NCBI GenBank assembly: GCA_016758965.1 | Contig: JAEPRB010000026.1 | Coordinates: 186,001 to 250,000, forward strand | Length of the DNA stretch: 64,000 bases | Direction of reading: 5' to 3' | DNA from: Circinella minor | Taxonomy: Eukaryota; Mucoromycota; Mucoromycetes; Mucorales; Lichtheimiaceae | In this document: piece by piece, positions 34,750 to 47,575 of the stretch | Layout: every line of letters begins with the position of its first letter | Numbering within the stretch: position 1 is the stretch's first letter | The notes under the pieces: generated by a model | Told to the model about the DNA's origin: nothing | Seen by the model: only the letters and a program-made list of their open reading frames with translations | Database searches by the model: none | Program-made: the position numbers and the translations under genes

Positions 34750-37700
34750 TGGTGCAATAAAGATAATATAAAGTCTTTAAAAAAAGGAGAAGGGAGGTAA
34801 AGAATAAGAACAGGAAAAGTGAATGCTTCTTTATTTAATATTTATACTCTTCTCAAGGACAAATCTATTGGAGAGAAGACGATTTGATTTCTTACCATTA
34901 GAGGTGATCGACCTGCCATTAGAGGGAGGGCAGCGATACCTGGCGGTCCCGGGCTAGTCCACTGAGTCGATTTTTTTTTTTTTTTTTGTAAAATATTTCG
35001 ACAAGCGCTTCCGGATTAAAAGGTGAACAGTCACTATTTGATTTTTCTTCACTTGCCGACATTTAATCTGAACCCTCAGTTTATGCTTGAATTTCATTTT
35101 AAGCCTAGGAACGAAAATTCTTTTTTGCAAAAAAACAAGAAGAAAAAAACACAGCATCAATTATAATCATAAAATATAATAATTTTTTGTAGCATCGTTA
35201 TTTTATTATAATTATGTTGTTTATGGAAAATCAATAAACTGGAGGTATTTTCGGAAGGGACAAACTTTTTAATATGCCTACCCGAGTCCGATGATCATGA
35301 ATGGTTGTGTTTAAGGTATACTTGACATTTTGTGGGGTTACAAAGACTCTATCCTGGGTTTTATAATTTTTATAGCACATTTCACTCATGCTCTCAAAGA
35401 TATATATTGTATGCAAATATGCCCCGCACTGGTAAATTATTTGTTTATCCGTTTCCAGTGAAATTTTCTATTGTACAGATCAAATATTTTTCTCAAATAG
35501 GAGAATAATTGGGCGTTCTTACATCGGAAAGCACGGTATACGTTATTGTGTTGTATAAATAATTTCTTTTTCATCTTTTCTTTGTACGCTAATCTGTTAC
35601 TATACTTTTATATTATTGCAGGATTGTCTTTTTTTAATAAAATATATCATGACTGGTTTTTTTATACCAACTAGTTCGTATATTATCGAGTGTTCCCTAA
35701 CTCTCACATGATTTTTGTGTGATACACCTTTTTTCGTTCCTAATGCTATATATACCATTATTCTATGCTTCATATTGATTAAGCTTTTTATAAACAACCA
35801 CTTGTAAAATCCTTATCACTTGCTCTAAAAATTCACCATAATGATTTAACAATCTTTGTTTTTCTTTCTTAAAGTTGACCGGTATCATGTAATTTGAAAA
35901 AAAGTACACAGTGGTCAATTAATTTTTTTTTCGCTGTCCTCCGTCCATCTGGACTAAAACTTGTATTCTTTTTTTCTTTAAAAAACCAGCTATGAAGTCC
36001 TATCTATGCATTTCTTATTCGTTCAAATTATTAGAAACCAATAATACACTTAAAAAACAATCATCTGCACTGATATAGGAAGAAAAAAAAAATTTTTACA
36101 CTTGACAAGTACCTGCCAATATATTGATGCACTTATCCATTTAAATGGGTTTTCTTTTTTATCTGGGAAACACAAAATTTTAGAAGTTTCTATCCCAGAT
36201 ATGAGAAGTACTCTTTGTACCTGATTTTATGTTGTAGGATTGAGTCTTGATCAAAAATAGCATTTTTAGAATGTATAGAAAATAAAATCGAGTTATGATA
36301 CTGCATTGTTGCCAATAGCAATTTATCTTGTTCACAGCTTGATGTCATGCATGTACTTTATTATTTGTGGTTCTCTACACAATTTTTGGGACAGTCAAGA
36401 AGGAGGAGAATTTATATTTAGCGAGATAAAAGACAGGAGAGCGAGCATAAAAAAAGCAAGAGAAAGCTAGTAAAAAAAATGCATACATTAATCATTTTGC
36501 CGACTACATAGCGATATACGTTAATAATTGTGTGTTAAAAGCTCAATCTGTGCCTGCAAGAAGCACATGATAAAGAGTAGTAAACGTAAAGCGAGTAGAC
36601 GTATAGAGTAATCAAACGAATTTTACAGAAAATTATACTACATTAGCTATTATTTTATACATCGGTAGATTTTAATTACTTACTCATATTAAATTCTTTT
36701 GCTAAACAATTTTCATTATACTTCTTTAATATCACACGAACACAGAAAATGGTGAAGATGCTACCAATGCAGAATCCCACTAGTTTTTACATTTGCTGAT
36801 AATTCATTTATAGCTTTTTTCCTTCTATAATGTTTTCCATCTACAAAAAAAAACTACAGTAATGCTTCAATACGAATGAACTTAGTTCAGAGAGCTAAAA
36901 TACTTGCTTCTGTAGTAGTTGGAATTAAATACGCCCAATCACTTGATGATTTTCATACACTTAGTCGAGAAAGATAGTGGTACTGGCAACCATTATCTTT
37001 CCAGAGGTCGCCCTGGCTTATCAACATAAGGCACACGAATCTTATATATACTCGTCAAGAGAAAAGAAAAATGTTGCTTAAGGTAGTCTTTTCTTTTTAG
37101 CTGTAAGTCAAAGAAATGGAATAAATTGTGTAAATTACCTGAATCATTGATGCGTAATTGGTGGTAATGGAGTCTTAAGAGTAACAAAACCTAATGATGA
37201 GCGATGTGCTACAAATTTGTCCAGGAAAACTCATTAACCACGATTCTTTTAATGTTTACACCACTAGTTATTAGGAAAATATATCTGAAATATAAGAAAG
37301 AAGAATAATTAATTGGTAAGACACTAGTTACATTTTTAGTTACATTTTTAGTTCAAAATGTACATCTATTAAAATGAAAGACTATTAAACCTCTAAATAT
37401 AATACTAATAATAAGGCCAGTCTACAAGGTTACTTTTTATTATAATTACAAGCTGGCATCCCTTTTTTTCTAACGGATAAGATCACATGTTGTCTACGAG
37501 CGTTTGTTGTCGACAACAGTAGATAATGTAGCAGAACTGCGTCTTGAATCACTAAATGTATGAGGTGCAAGTAAGTGTAATATAATAGTTTTCGTTTAAA
37601 TCTGCCGTAATTCTTTATAAGATACGTACGATCATTTTTTCTCTCTTCAAGAAAAAACAAATTGCTTATTTCGGCAACGAAAATAAATAAGATTCTTGAA

Positions 37701-39386
37701 ATAAAGCATTGTATATAAGAGCGATTTTTTGAAACATATGTTTGAGTTGCGACACTGATATGTTGATGAAGTCCAAGTCGCATAAGTATCCTCGTTCTGT
37801 CAACGCAATTCCTTGAGTATCGAAATCTTTTTTCTTCATAACAAAATAATAGAAAAAATAATGCGTAAACTACGTAAAGCGAATAAATCGAAACATAAAT
37901 CTCCTAATAATAATAATATACACAGCTGCTTTTTATTGATTTACTATAATTATAAAAGTCTAATATTTACCCCCGTCCAGGTGGACCTTCAATTTCGTGA
38001 GAATAATGCATTTGATGAAGAAACATGAGACCTAAACGGCCCATGAAGGTCTTAAAAAGGTAGTGTACAGCTTCTGTATTGCCACAACATATATTAAACT
38101 TAAGAGCGAGAAAACCAAAAATAGGGTAATAAGCTACCTACTCATGAAATAACATTTTAAGGTGTAAAAGTAGTATATCTATAGCCTTTCGCCAATTTTT
38201 CAAAAAATTATTGACAGTAATTATTAGTTATTAGTTAATAAATCACTAATACAATATTTTATCATTATATTAACAAAGCATTTTTTATTGTTTTCACTAG
38301 TGTCCCAAAATATAAAGAAAAAGAAACCAAGGATCTTTGGATTTTGTTCCATATTTATACATTCTTCTATTAAACAGACGGAGATAATTTGCAAGAAGCG
38401 CGCTCTCTTGTTTTAAATATATAAAATATGTCAGTCTTTTTTTTTTATTCAATGAAAGAGAATTTATCGCTTTGCCCAAATGGCCAATTAATAATCATCA
38501 TGAAACAAGTATCATACTTCCTGTCGTTAATCTATAGAATCAATGTGATCTATTCTTTTTGACAGCACTACGTAGTTTGAGAATAAAACCTGTGAGTTCT
38601 GTGTGTCTTCTCTTAATTTATACTTTCTTTATAGTATTTAAACAGTATGTATATATAAAGTAACATTATAGGCATTGGTAGACTACTAATTAATGTGCAT
38701 AATAGTAACTTTCTGCAGCTGGTTTTGAAAAAGGTTAAAGTAGCTAATTGATGACAGTTGAACCAAAGGAATGTTAATTAAAGCGTGCGGAGTTGTATGA
38801 AGTTAGCATATCACTTAATATACGATTATGTGTTATAATGTCTTTTTTTATTCTTGATATTCATATCAAGCTATTCAGATGGAAGTATTAAGAGGTATAT
38901 AGTTCTATGTCTAATGGTAAGAAAGGGCATCTGCATGATAGAGTTACAGGTCCTGTCCAACCATTATGAATTATGGGTTTTAAGTTTTTTACAGTTACAA
39001 TTATAACAAGCACATCTGTAAATCATGAACAACTGAGTTAATGAATTTCATATGTAAGGGATGATATCGCATCAATTTATCCAGTATAATACAAAGTAGG
39101 TCTAATTAATGTATAGGTATGACGATGATTAAATGTGAGACTGAGTAAAAGAAAGCAAAAAAGAATATGGCAAGACTATTATGAAATAGCAGGCCAACTT
39201 CATATTGTTATTTTTGTTATCACGATAGATCATTTATTAGTCACTATTATTACTGTAATGTTTTTCTATGCTCTTAAAATTTTACTTTCATCTTTATAAA
39301 GTTTAAAGTTTATATCGCCAATAAATGTTTTTAAAATAAGATTCAACATGTATGATTCTTTATTCTATTTTTTATTTTTTGCTTAT

Positions 39387-39412
39387 ACGTATATATATAT
39401 ATATATATACGT
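39387..39412. repeat. perfect AT palindrome bounded by ACGT
   Basis: ACGT, then nine AT units, then ACGT: a 26-bp perfect palindrome able to form a cruciform. It is probably a microsatellite expansion. No gene is near. Confidence 0.8.
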
Positions 39413-41537
39413 CTTTATTTAATCCATTCAACCAGTACTCAGATTATTCAAATTGCCGATCCTTGAATTATCTGTATTAAATTAGTAATCACTGCTTGAC
39501 GAAGTGAACGAGTAGTTCCTTTTTAGTTGGTTTATTTTTTATGGATTTGGCCTTCTCGGATAAATGTACTTTCTGCATCTACATATGTATTAAGTATACA
39601 AGCTTTATTAACGTTTACAAAAATAGCTATTTATATCAATTTTTGACATCATGAAATAAAGCTATTAGCATTTTGTGAAAGAATTTCGACAGAGAAAAAG
39701 TAGTAATATGGGCTAGTTTTTAATTAAATCGCAAGAAAACTTCTCAGGATATCGCTGACATCTAATTGATTTCATAACCAAAAAAAAAAAAAAAAGACGT
39801 AGCAGTAAACACTTAGTACCAAGATATTCAAAAAAAAATCGTATTTTGAGATACAAGACTAGATAATATACTATTTTAAAATTACATAAATCGTAGTTTT
39901 TATAACAATAATATGACATAAAACAGTCAAAACAAAATATTAGTACCACTACGAAACAGGTTTCAAAGGAGTGCGCCATGTGGAAATTATTATTATTAAT
40001 AGTTCGGTAATAATTGTCAGATGACATTATTATTATTATTATTATTTTCTTGTTTTGTACGCCCTTGATTAAAAAAATCATGGCTGTAAGTAATTTAATC
40101 CAGAAATGTTCTAGCGTGAAATAAATAAATTATAATAACTGGAAAATCTTGTGGGTATTTTCTCATGTAATCAATTCTTCCCATTGTAATATATGGAAGT
40201 CTTTTTGTTCAAAAAAATTAGATGCCTATAGATAAATACTTATGCTGTCATTTTTTTCTTTTTATACTTTTTGTTGTACGACCGTCCTTGTATGTTCATA
40301 CATAATGATAAGTGTGGCTGCGCGATTGAATTGATATTATTATTAATGATGAGATTCAGGGGGTAATTTGGTTCGATCAACAATCCACCCTGTATTTTCT
40401 TTTTTTGTGTTGATTGTAGAGAAACAAATGTAATTTTAGCTGTAAAATAAAAAGTTGATATGTACATACATATATCTCATATGTTTTCTTTTTACAACAT
40501 AAGAATCAGAGAGAAGAACAGCATCTAAAATGGTAAAAAAAAGAACGCATTAGAAGATACTATATCACGATACTAATACCTCTTTTTAGTCAACACCGCA
40601 ACCAAAAGCATCCAATTTTTTTTTTTACTTATTTCCTTTTTTCCACCCCTTCTCTAGCCAAATGTAAAATAAAATTTACAAGAGTGCTGGTACCTTATTA
40701 TTATTATTATTGTCAAACTTTGTGTGAATGTTTTAATAATGTGTGGGATGTAGTATGTATGATTAACAACAAATAAATATAAGACTTACAAGCATTGTTG
40801 TTGTTATTTCTACCGTCATTTTAAGTAAATGTGGCAAACGGACAAAAAAAAAATCCCGTTCGTGCATAAAAGCTTATTTCTTTTTAGTGTTCTTTTTTTT
40901 TGTATGTCGTCAATAAAGAACGAGTGAAAAAGGTGACTAGTCTTAATGATGAGAGGAGGTAATTATAAATATACATATATTTCTTTCCATTGTTTGAGAA
41001 ATAATATTATGGAAGAGTTTTTTGGATATCTTAAATCAATAAAAAAAATCTGTTTATAAGTCCAGTAAAATAATATGAAGAATTACTTAAGAAAAACACA
41101 TTTATTTAGTTGCTTTAGTAGTTGTGAATATCAATCAAGTTAACAATGAAAATATAGTTCTTATTAATAATAATTCACTCGGTATTTAATTGAATTCTTT
41201 AAAAACTTTATATAACATGGTATATTACAAATCGCATTATCACTGTTTTTTTTTTCTTTCTGTAAAGTTATAAAAGAATAAAAAAGGAAAGGAAAGAATG
41301 AAGAACACAAAAGTTTGTTTGTAAAAAAAAAAGAGCTTTTTTTTAAAGCTATCACCATGCAGCATCATTGCCACATAAATAACGGATGCTATTTTTATAA
41401 CGGTCTGAAAAGAAATACTTATTATATGACCCTCGTGAAAAATCAAATTTAAAATGCAATGCCCTATTTTTTTATCAAACAAAATAAAATCATAACTCTC
41501 AACATAAAAGATTTATTCTGTCTTTTTCTGTCTACCG

Positions 41538-41559
41538 AAATTTAAACCGGTTTAAATTT
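41538..41559. repeat. 22-bp perfect palindrome upstream of the MUB1-like gene
   Basis: Half-site AAATTTAAACC followed directly by its reverse complement, centred on CCGG, about 540 bp upstream of the start at 42095. It could be a binding site for a dimeric factor or a chance AT palindrome. The CCGG core makes pure microsatellite origin less likely. Confidence 0.7.
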
Positions 41560-42094
41560 TTATTTTGAACTAGGTAGTAGTAAAAATACCAACACTACTT
41601 ATAATCAACATGGAAACCAAAAATAAAAAATAAAAAATAAAAACCATAACAACCAAACGACTTTGGTGAAAAAGGTCTTTTTTTTTTCGTGGCACTTGAC
41701 AACCAATTTTTCAATCGGTAATTGAAAGAGCGTGTGCACCGACTAACCGGAGTTCGCTTTTGCCAGTGTATGATTTGTGTTTTGCCAAACTGTTGGAGTG
41801 AGAGAGCAAGAACGAAAAAGAGTTGTATTTTTTAGTACTCCTTTTCTCTTTTTCTACTTCTATTTTTTCTTATATTTTTCTGTGTGTAGGTGTGAGGTGT
41901 ATTTTTTTTATTCTTCTTCCTTGTTTAAAAAAGCCCCTTCTTCAAAAAAACCTCATTATTAATATATACTAATAACATATATTACATTTATACATATTGA
42001 CCCACAATATACTTTTATAAACAACAATTAGTTTTATAAAAGAAAAAAGAAAGAGAAAGAATCAAATATAATTATACGACACATATAACACAAA

Positions 42095-44215
42095 ATGCGT
42101 GAACCAAATTTTAGTCATCCTTCACAAAATAGAGCAGCCATCGTCATCACATCTGCTTTATACGATCGACGAGCTTTGGATTGTACAGCAACATTACCAC
42201 TTGTCAATTCACTCACTCACCTTGGATACATGACATCTACATCACCTCGTATACGAGAAATCCTGGCCGCTGATGGTGGTTTGGAACGACTTGTAAAGAT
42301 ACTGGCAACTTGTCAGCATACAGACCGTCATTCTTTATGGAAATGGTCTTTAGCATTCCAGTGTATGGTCAATGTAGGAGTTCGTGGTACGGAAGAGATT
42401 CGTAGTCGTGTGGTAGAGACTGGAGCAGTTCATATCGTATTAGCCATTCTCGAGAATTTTACAAGAGCGTTGGACCAAGCTAGAGCTGATAGCAAAGATC
42501 ATGAACGTAAGCATCAACAACATAATAATAATCATAGCAATAATCAAAATCAAAATAGTCCACAACAGCAAGCACCACAGCAACAGACTCAAAATAATCA
42601 ACAATTACCACCGACTACAGGTGGACTTCCAACAGCACTATCGTTACCAACGGTACCTTTACAACCGACTCAATCTCGGTCAACACCCATCACTCCATCA
42701 CGGAGATTTTTCGGTTCTTTATCAACAACGACTACAACGACCACGGCACCATTATCGACAGCTAACAATGAACAACAACAACAACAAATACCATCCTTTT
42801 TATCCTCTTCATCGGTTTCTTCGTCATCATCATCCAGCGATCGATTGTTTACAGCACCTAAAAGGCGCACATTTCTCACGCGGACACCCAAACCAAAATC
42901 AAAACCTGTCGATCCGTCGTTATCATCCATACCATTATTGAATAGCCTATCATCCGAGGCTATCCTTCATCGTGAGGAAGATGTGCTGTTATCGTTACAG
43001 CTACTTGCTTATCTATCGAAATACCCACATATCCGTGAATCATTTCACAAGAATCATCGTAAAAATGTGTTTTCGGTCGTGGAGAAGTTTACTCATCGAC
43101 TTCATCCTGCCACCATTATTTACTGGGCAGGAGTTATCATGCGTAATGCATGCAGGAAAGATGAACAACGAGGTGGTATAAGGCAATGTGCAAATATGCA
43201 TTGTGGTAAATGGGAACGGTATCCACGCGAGTTTGCTAAATGTCGTAGATGGTAAGTTTATATATATTTATAATCAACAACATATACAATCTAAGCGAGT
43301 AAACAAAATGAACTAATCGATCTTTCTTCTTTTCAAAAACAATCTTTCTCATTCTTTTAATAATTCATTTTCCTTCCTTCATTTTATTGTGGTGGGTATT
43401 TGTGTATTATGTACATTCATCAAAAATCCAATTCTTTTTTTTCTTCCCTTTCTTTATCCTTGATAATTCTTTCTGCTCCTTCCCATCCCCCCCTTATTTT
43501 GTATCTTTCCCCTTTTATATATAATAGCCGCAAAGCAAAATATTGTTCTAAAGCATGTCAATCCAAAGCATGGGCTGAAGGTCATCGATGGTGGTGTGTA
43601 GAACGTCATCACGCCACTCAACCACCTACAACTACAACATCTAGTACAACTGCAGCAGCAGCTGCTGCTGTCAATGCTGGTGCACCACAACCTACTCAAA
43701 CAGATTTGGTTATGCCACTTGCAACTCATGGTACGACACCGGATGTCATGCCAATTCCTATTGACCAACGCGAAAATGACGTTATGGTTCAACAACAGCA
43801 ACAAGAAGTGGAACAAAGACCAGGAACACCAGCAACTACTATTACTGATACTACCACGGTAACAAATACAACAACAGCTACGAATTCTACGGCAGCTACA
43901 TCTATTGTCAATAGTAATAATAACAATATCACAAATAATGGTCAACCAGAACCACCTCGTTTCTCTTTTAATAATGAACATGGTTCATCAGATAATGATA
44001 ATGGAGAAAGTAATAATAGTAATAATAATACCCACGCGACGACAACGCCTATATTAGGCGACCAACAATCCAACAGACGAGAACATTTACACCATAGTCG
44101 ACGAAGAAATTCACGTTCTACTCATAGTGTACCTTCTGGATCTTCAACAGAAGTAGAGGCTGATGTAGCTGACAATAACGGTATTAATATGCGTGATTTG
44201 ATGGATATTGATTAG
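42095..44215 (+). CDS. MUB1: MUB1/samB-like MYND zinc-finger protein
   Basis: Fungal MYND protein. In yeast Mub1 works with the Ubr2 ligase and Rad6 to ubiquitylate Rpn4; in Aspergillus samB affects morphogenesis. Two exons, 42095-43251 and 43528-44215, give 614 aa. Residues 1-135 are an armadillo-like helical region (YDRRALDCTATLPLVNSLTH; SPRIREILAADGGLERLV; SLWKWSLAFQCMVNVGVRG), as in Mub1. A poly-Q/N/S stretch separates it from a second helical part (REEDVLLSLQLLAYLSKYPH). The MYND finger is complete only after splicing: Cys365, Cys370, Cys383, Cys386, Cys392, Cys396, His405, Cys409. Cys386 is created across the intron. The C-terminal 200 residues are Thr/Asn/Ala-rich and disordered. Confidence 0.9.
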
Positions 44216-44776
44216 ACAATAATAATAATAATAATATTAATAACAAACGATACCTTCTTTCTTAACATTCTCACACTCATATACATTGACCACTCCCAAT
44301 TCATCACGTTTCTTTTCTTCTTTTTTTTTTCAACCTTTTGCTTTCTCTTTTTTTTTTCTTCTTCTTTTCATTCTTTTTATATCCAACTTTTTTTCTTCTC
44401 TTTTGTCTCTCTCTCTTTTTGTACATTGTAACTAAGTCTATATTTTTTACATCTTTTCTTTTCTTTTCACTGTCATATAATTTGTTTGGAATTGTGTTTA
44501 TGTGTTTATGTATAAATATGTGCGTGTGAGAGCGAATGATATTATATGATGTGAGAGAATATGTTGTAGATTATTTGATCAAATTTTTTATTCAGAATAT
44601 CTTTTTTTTTTTATGATTAGTTAAGTAATTACATCATTTTTAGGTAACCTACAAAAACTTTATAAATATCACTTTCATATGTTATTGGTTATCTTTCTTT
44701 TTTTTTTTTTTTTTTTTTTTTTTTCCAACTGGCTTTTTGTTTTGTTCCCCATTTGTTTTATCCCAACTTCAATATA
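44216..44776. promoter_or_regulatory. gap between MUB1-like and IscU-like genes
   Basis: 561 bp with heavy poly-T and CT runs, including more than 20 consecutive T near 44698-44723. It should hold the MUB1-like 3' end and the promoter of the IscU-like gene. No site can be assigned. Confidence 0.4.
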
Positions 44777-45422
44777 ATGAATTATTTGAAAATTCAAGTA
44801 CGTACTTATCATAACAAGGTAAAATAATATAAATAATTACTTTATATCAATAATCAAATAAATAAATAGTCATTGTTTGGATTAAAAATAAAATCTCATC
44901 ATCATTCATCTTCGTCATTATTGACAAAACCCCTCCATCTTTTTTCTTTTTTTCAAAAATAAAATAAAAAGGTGATTGAACATTTTTCACGTCGTGAAAA
45001 TGTTGGATTCTTGGATAAACCCAATCATGTTGGTATAGTGGGTGTTCCAGCAAGTGCGGATATATTGAGATCACAAATTCAAGTGGATCTCGGTACTGGA
45101 AAATTGACAGATATTACAACATTATCTAATAATGAAACTTCTGTTATTAATAATACAATGTATTTGTCAAAGACATTACGAGGTTTATCCGTTAATGACC
45201 AGATGCCAGAAACGAACAAGGATGATGCACCATTTCCACCTGCGAAACTTCATTGTTCAGGTATATATATATATATCTATATATATATATTGACTTACTA
45301 ATAAAAAAATATGATTTATTATCTATAAGTACTAATAATCTACGTATATATATTTGATAATAGTGACAGAAGATTCAATTCAGTCAGCTATTAATAGTTA
45401 TTTTGCTACCCGTCATGGTTAA
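44777..45422 (+). CDS. IscU-like scaffold paralogue lacking two cluster-ligand cysteines
   Basis: Small protein with the fold signature of the IscU/ISCU iron-sulfur scaffold. Three exons, 44777-44818, 44972-45260, 45364-45422, give 129 aa. The match to ISCU runs YHNKVIEHFSRRENVGFLDK, then VGIVGVPASAD, IQVDLGTGKL, FPPAKLHCS and EDSIQSAINSYF. In canonical IscU the first ligand cysteine sits in ACGD; here it is ASAD (Ser42, with Asp44 kept). The second, in FGCGSA, is replaced by LSNNET (Asn67/68). Only the His-Cys pair of LHCS (His108, Cys109) remains. The LPPVK chaperone-binding motif is FPPAK. The short N-terminus is weak as a mitochondrial presequence. Frame, splice phases and stop are intact. 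Function is unknown: it may be a divergent scaffold partner or an early-decaying duplicate. It converges on the deubiquitinase gene with 75 bp between stops. Confidence 0.78.
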
Positions 45423-45497
45423 ATAATAATAATAAAAAAGATTAAAAAAGAAGAAAAGTTTATGAAAGAATTGATGAAAGAGAGATTATTATTATTA

Positions 45498-47575
45498 TTA
45501 AACAAATTTACACAAGAGTTTGCTAGTATTAGTATGATTAGATGATGAAGAAGAAGATGACATATTATTATTACTATTATGATTAGTGACGCGGGTAATG
45601 GGTGGGGTTGCTCGGGTATCTAATGTAAGATGTTCTACATCTTTTGATATGGTCACACCCGTTTCATCAAAAACAACTCCTTGTGATCCTTTTATATCCG
45701 AATTATTATATGATGGCGTGGTCCTATCATGGTTGCATAATTTTACTAGTTCATAAAAGAGCATATATGCATCTCGGGCAAGTTCGGCTCGTACAGTACC
45801 ATGTTGGCCAATAATTGTTCGTATTCGCTTTGTTGGATCCAAATCGTCTAGATAAGATAAAGAATTATTACTTTTTTTGATCAGTTTTCAATTTTTTTTC
45901 TCATAAATAAGCTAAATAAACAAATAAATCTTTGTTAAAGAAATTACCAAATTTCAACCAAATTTCATTATCATTATCATTCTCTTGATGATTAGTGATA
46001 TTACTATTATTGTTGCTGTTGTTATCATTTATACTATTACTTGATTTTGCATAAGCAATATAATGACCAGCATGAACAGAATTTCCTTTATGGCAAACAG
46101 CACTTTGTAATCGCATAACGCATTCCACACGCCGACCACATGTTCCACATATAGGGTAATCCGTGTTACGATTCACGAAACGATTAAATTCAATTTGTGG
46201 AGGGATATCAATGAGGGTGTTGATCTTGTGAGAGTTTCCCCGTTGATCATATCGGTATCGATTCAAAACAATGGGTAACATCAGGTGCCAATCAGGAAAA
46301 CTTTGTGGTGTTTGAGTCTCGATGGCATTTCCTTGTTCATTCATTCCACTATAAAAGGGTAATAATTCTAAAACTTGCCATGCTGTCACTTCTATTTGTC
46401 CTTCTTTTCTAATCCCTTCATCATGTTCTATTTCTCCCTTTGTGATTGATAATTCATCTCCATCGCTACTCGTACAGCTAATGTTATCATCGTACTCTTC
46501 CTTCTTTTTTTCTCTATTGTATACACTTTTTGATGTTGACTGTTTTCGTTCATTCTTCTTTTGTTGTTGTAGTGATGATCTATCCTTTCCAACCTGTCGT
46601 TTAAGTCCCGTAATAATATTATCGTAAAAATGATCTAATAATAAGTTTTCCAGTTTTGCAGAATGATCTTCAGGTACTGATATTGATAATATACGGTCCG
46701 TCATTACTCGATCATCATCTGTATCACGTTCAGCACCATGAAACAAACGTATTTGAAACTAAAAAAAAAAAGCATTGATGTCAAAAATTTTATTTTCCAA
46801 ACTTATATAAATACAATTATTTTCCCCAGACATTCCACTAAAAAAAACGAATACTTACGGGTAGATAAGGTAACTCAAATGTTTCTGTTATAAACATGAA
46901 TAATTCACCAACATCCTCTTGAGTCCACTCACCATCCTCGTCACATCCTCTCCAATTAGATACTTGAAGTGCTTTTCGAAGACATCGAATTGCTTCGGCT
47001 TTGATTAAATGGCCTCTTCGAAATTTGTTAACAAAAAAACGTAATAGTGTTTGTAATCGTTGTTGTGATTCAAATTCATCCGGGATATCATACGTCAAAA
47101 GAGGGTCAAATGACTATATAAACATACATATAAATTAAAACTCTGGTATTCCACAAATACATACTTTTTATTTCCAAGATATATATATATATATATATAT
47201 ATATAAACATACACTTAAACCAATAAACATGGCAAAAAGAAGAGAATCTATATAACAGCTAGTATTGCCGTCATTCTCACTTCCAAGTAAAATTGTATCA
47301 GAATCTATTCGAGGTGGAGGAAATAATAATCCATTATTTGCTTCATGATAATCTTCTAGTTCATTGATAGCAACGTGAGTATCCCAAGCACTTGACTCGA
47401 GTATAGCAGTTAATGTTGAATGTGAAAGTGAACTAATCGATAACTGTTGTTGTGCATAACGAGCTAATGATGCCAAAGCAGAATTTTGTTCTACAGTTAA
47501 TTTGACTTCATTGGTAGATGAACGACGGTGATGTGAAAAAAGGAAACTTTTGATTAAAGAGCGCTTTTTTCCCAT
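45498..47575 (-). CDS. C19-type deubiquitinase, CYLD-like catalytic box
   Basis: Cysteine protease of the ubiquitin-specific family. Four exons, 47575-47213, 47113-46859, 46758-45948, 45847-45498, give 592 aa. The N-terminal 80 residues include a possible UBA/CUE-like helical segment (TAILESSAWDTHVAINELED). The Cys box is NDGNTSCYIDSLLFAMF with Cys107. Its SCYIDSLLFAMF form resembles the CYLD subgroup more than the common NTCYLNSLLQ. The His box NSVHAGHYIAYAK gives His438, and DDLDP after the last intron fits the end of the domain (YMLFYEL). A CxxC (CGTCGRRVEC) lies between the boxes. A Lys/Glu-rich insertion (residues 263-330) interrupts the domain. The tail is Ser/Asn-rich. Substrates cannot be inferred. 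Confidence 0.82.

Larger units (their letters stand above)
34750..42094. other. 7.3-kb gene desert
   Basis: The longest gene-free stretch of the window, between the GLDC and MUB1-like starts, so the two edges contain their promoters. It is AT-rich with many short non-ATG frames. A minus-strand frame at 37430-37783 (117 codons) and fragments around 36993-37187 and 37970-38055 could be remnants of an old gene, but I recognise no family. It also holds perfect palindromes at 39387-39412 and 41538-41559, a hairpin at 36161-36200 and a short direct repeat at 37327-37352. No tRNA or rRNA was seen. Confidence 0.5.

Noticed and set aside
38755..38764. CAGTTGAACC, matching the MITE end
   Set aside because: No opposite inverted end with a TA flank was found downstream or upstream, so a second MITE copy is not supported.
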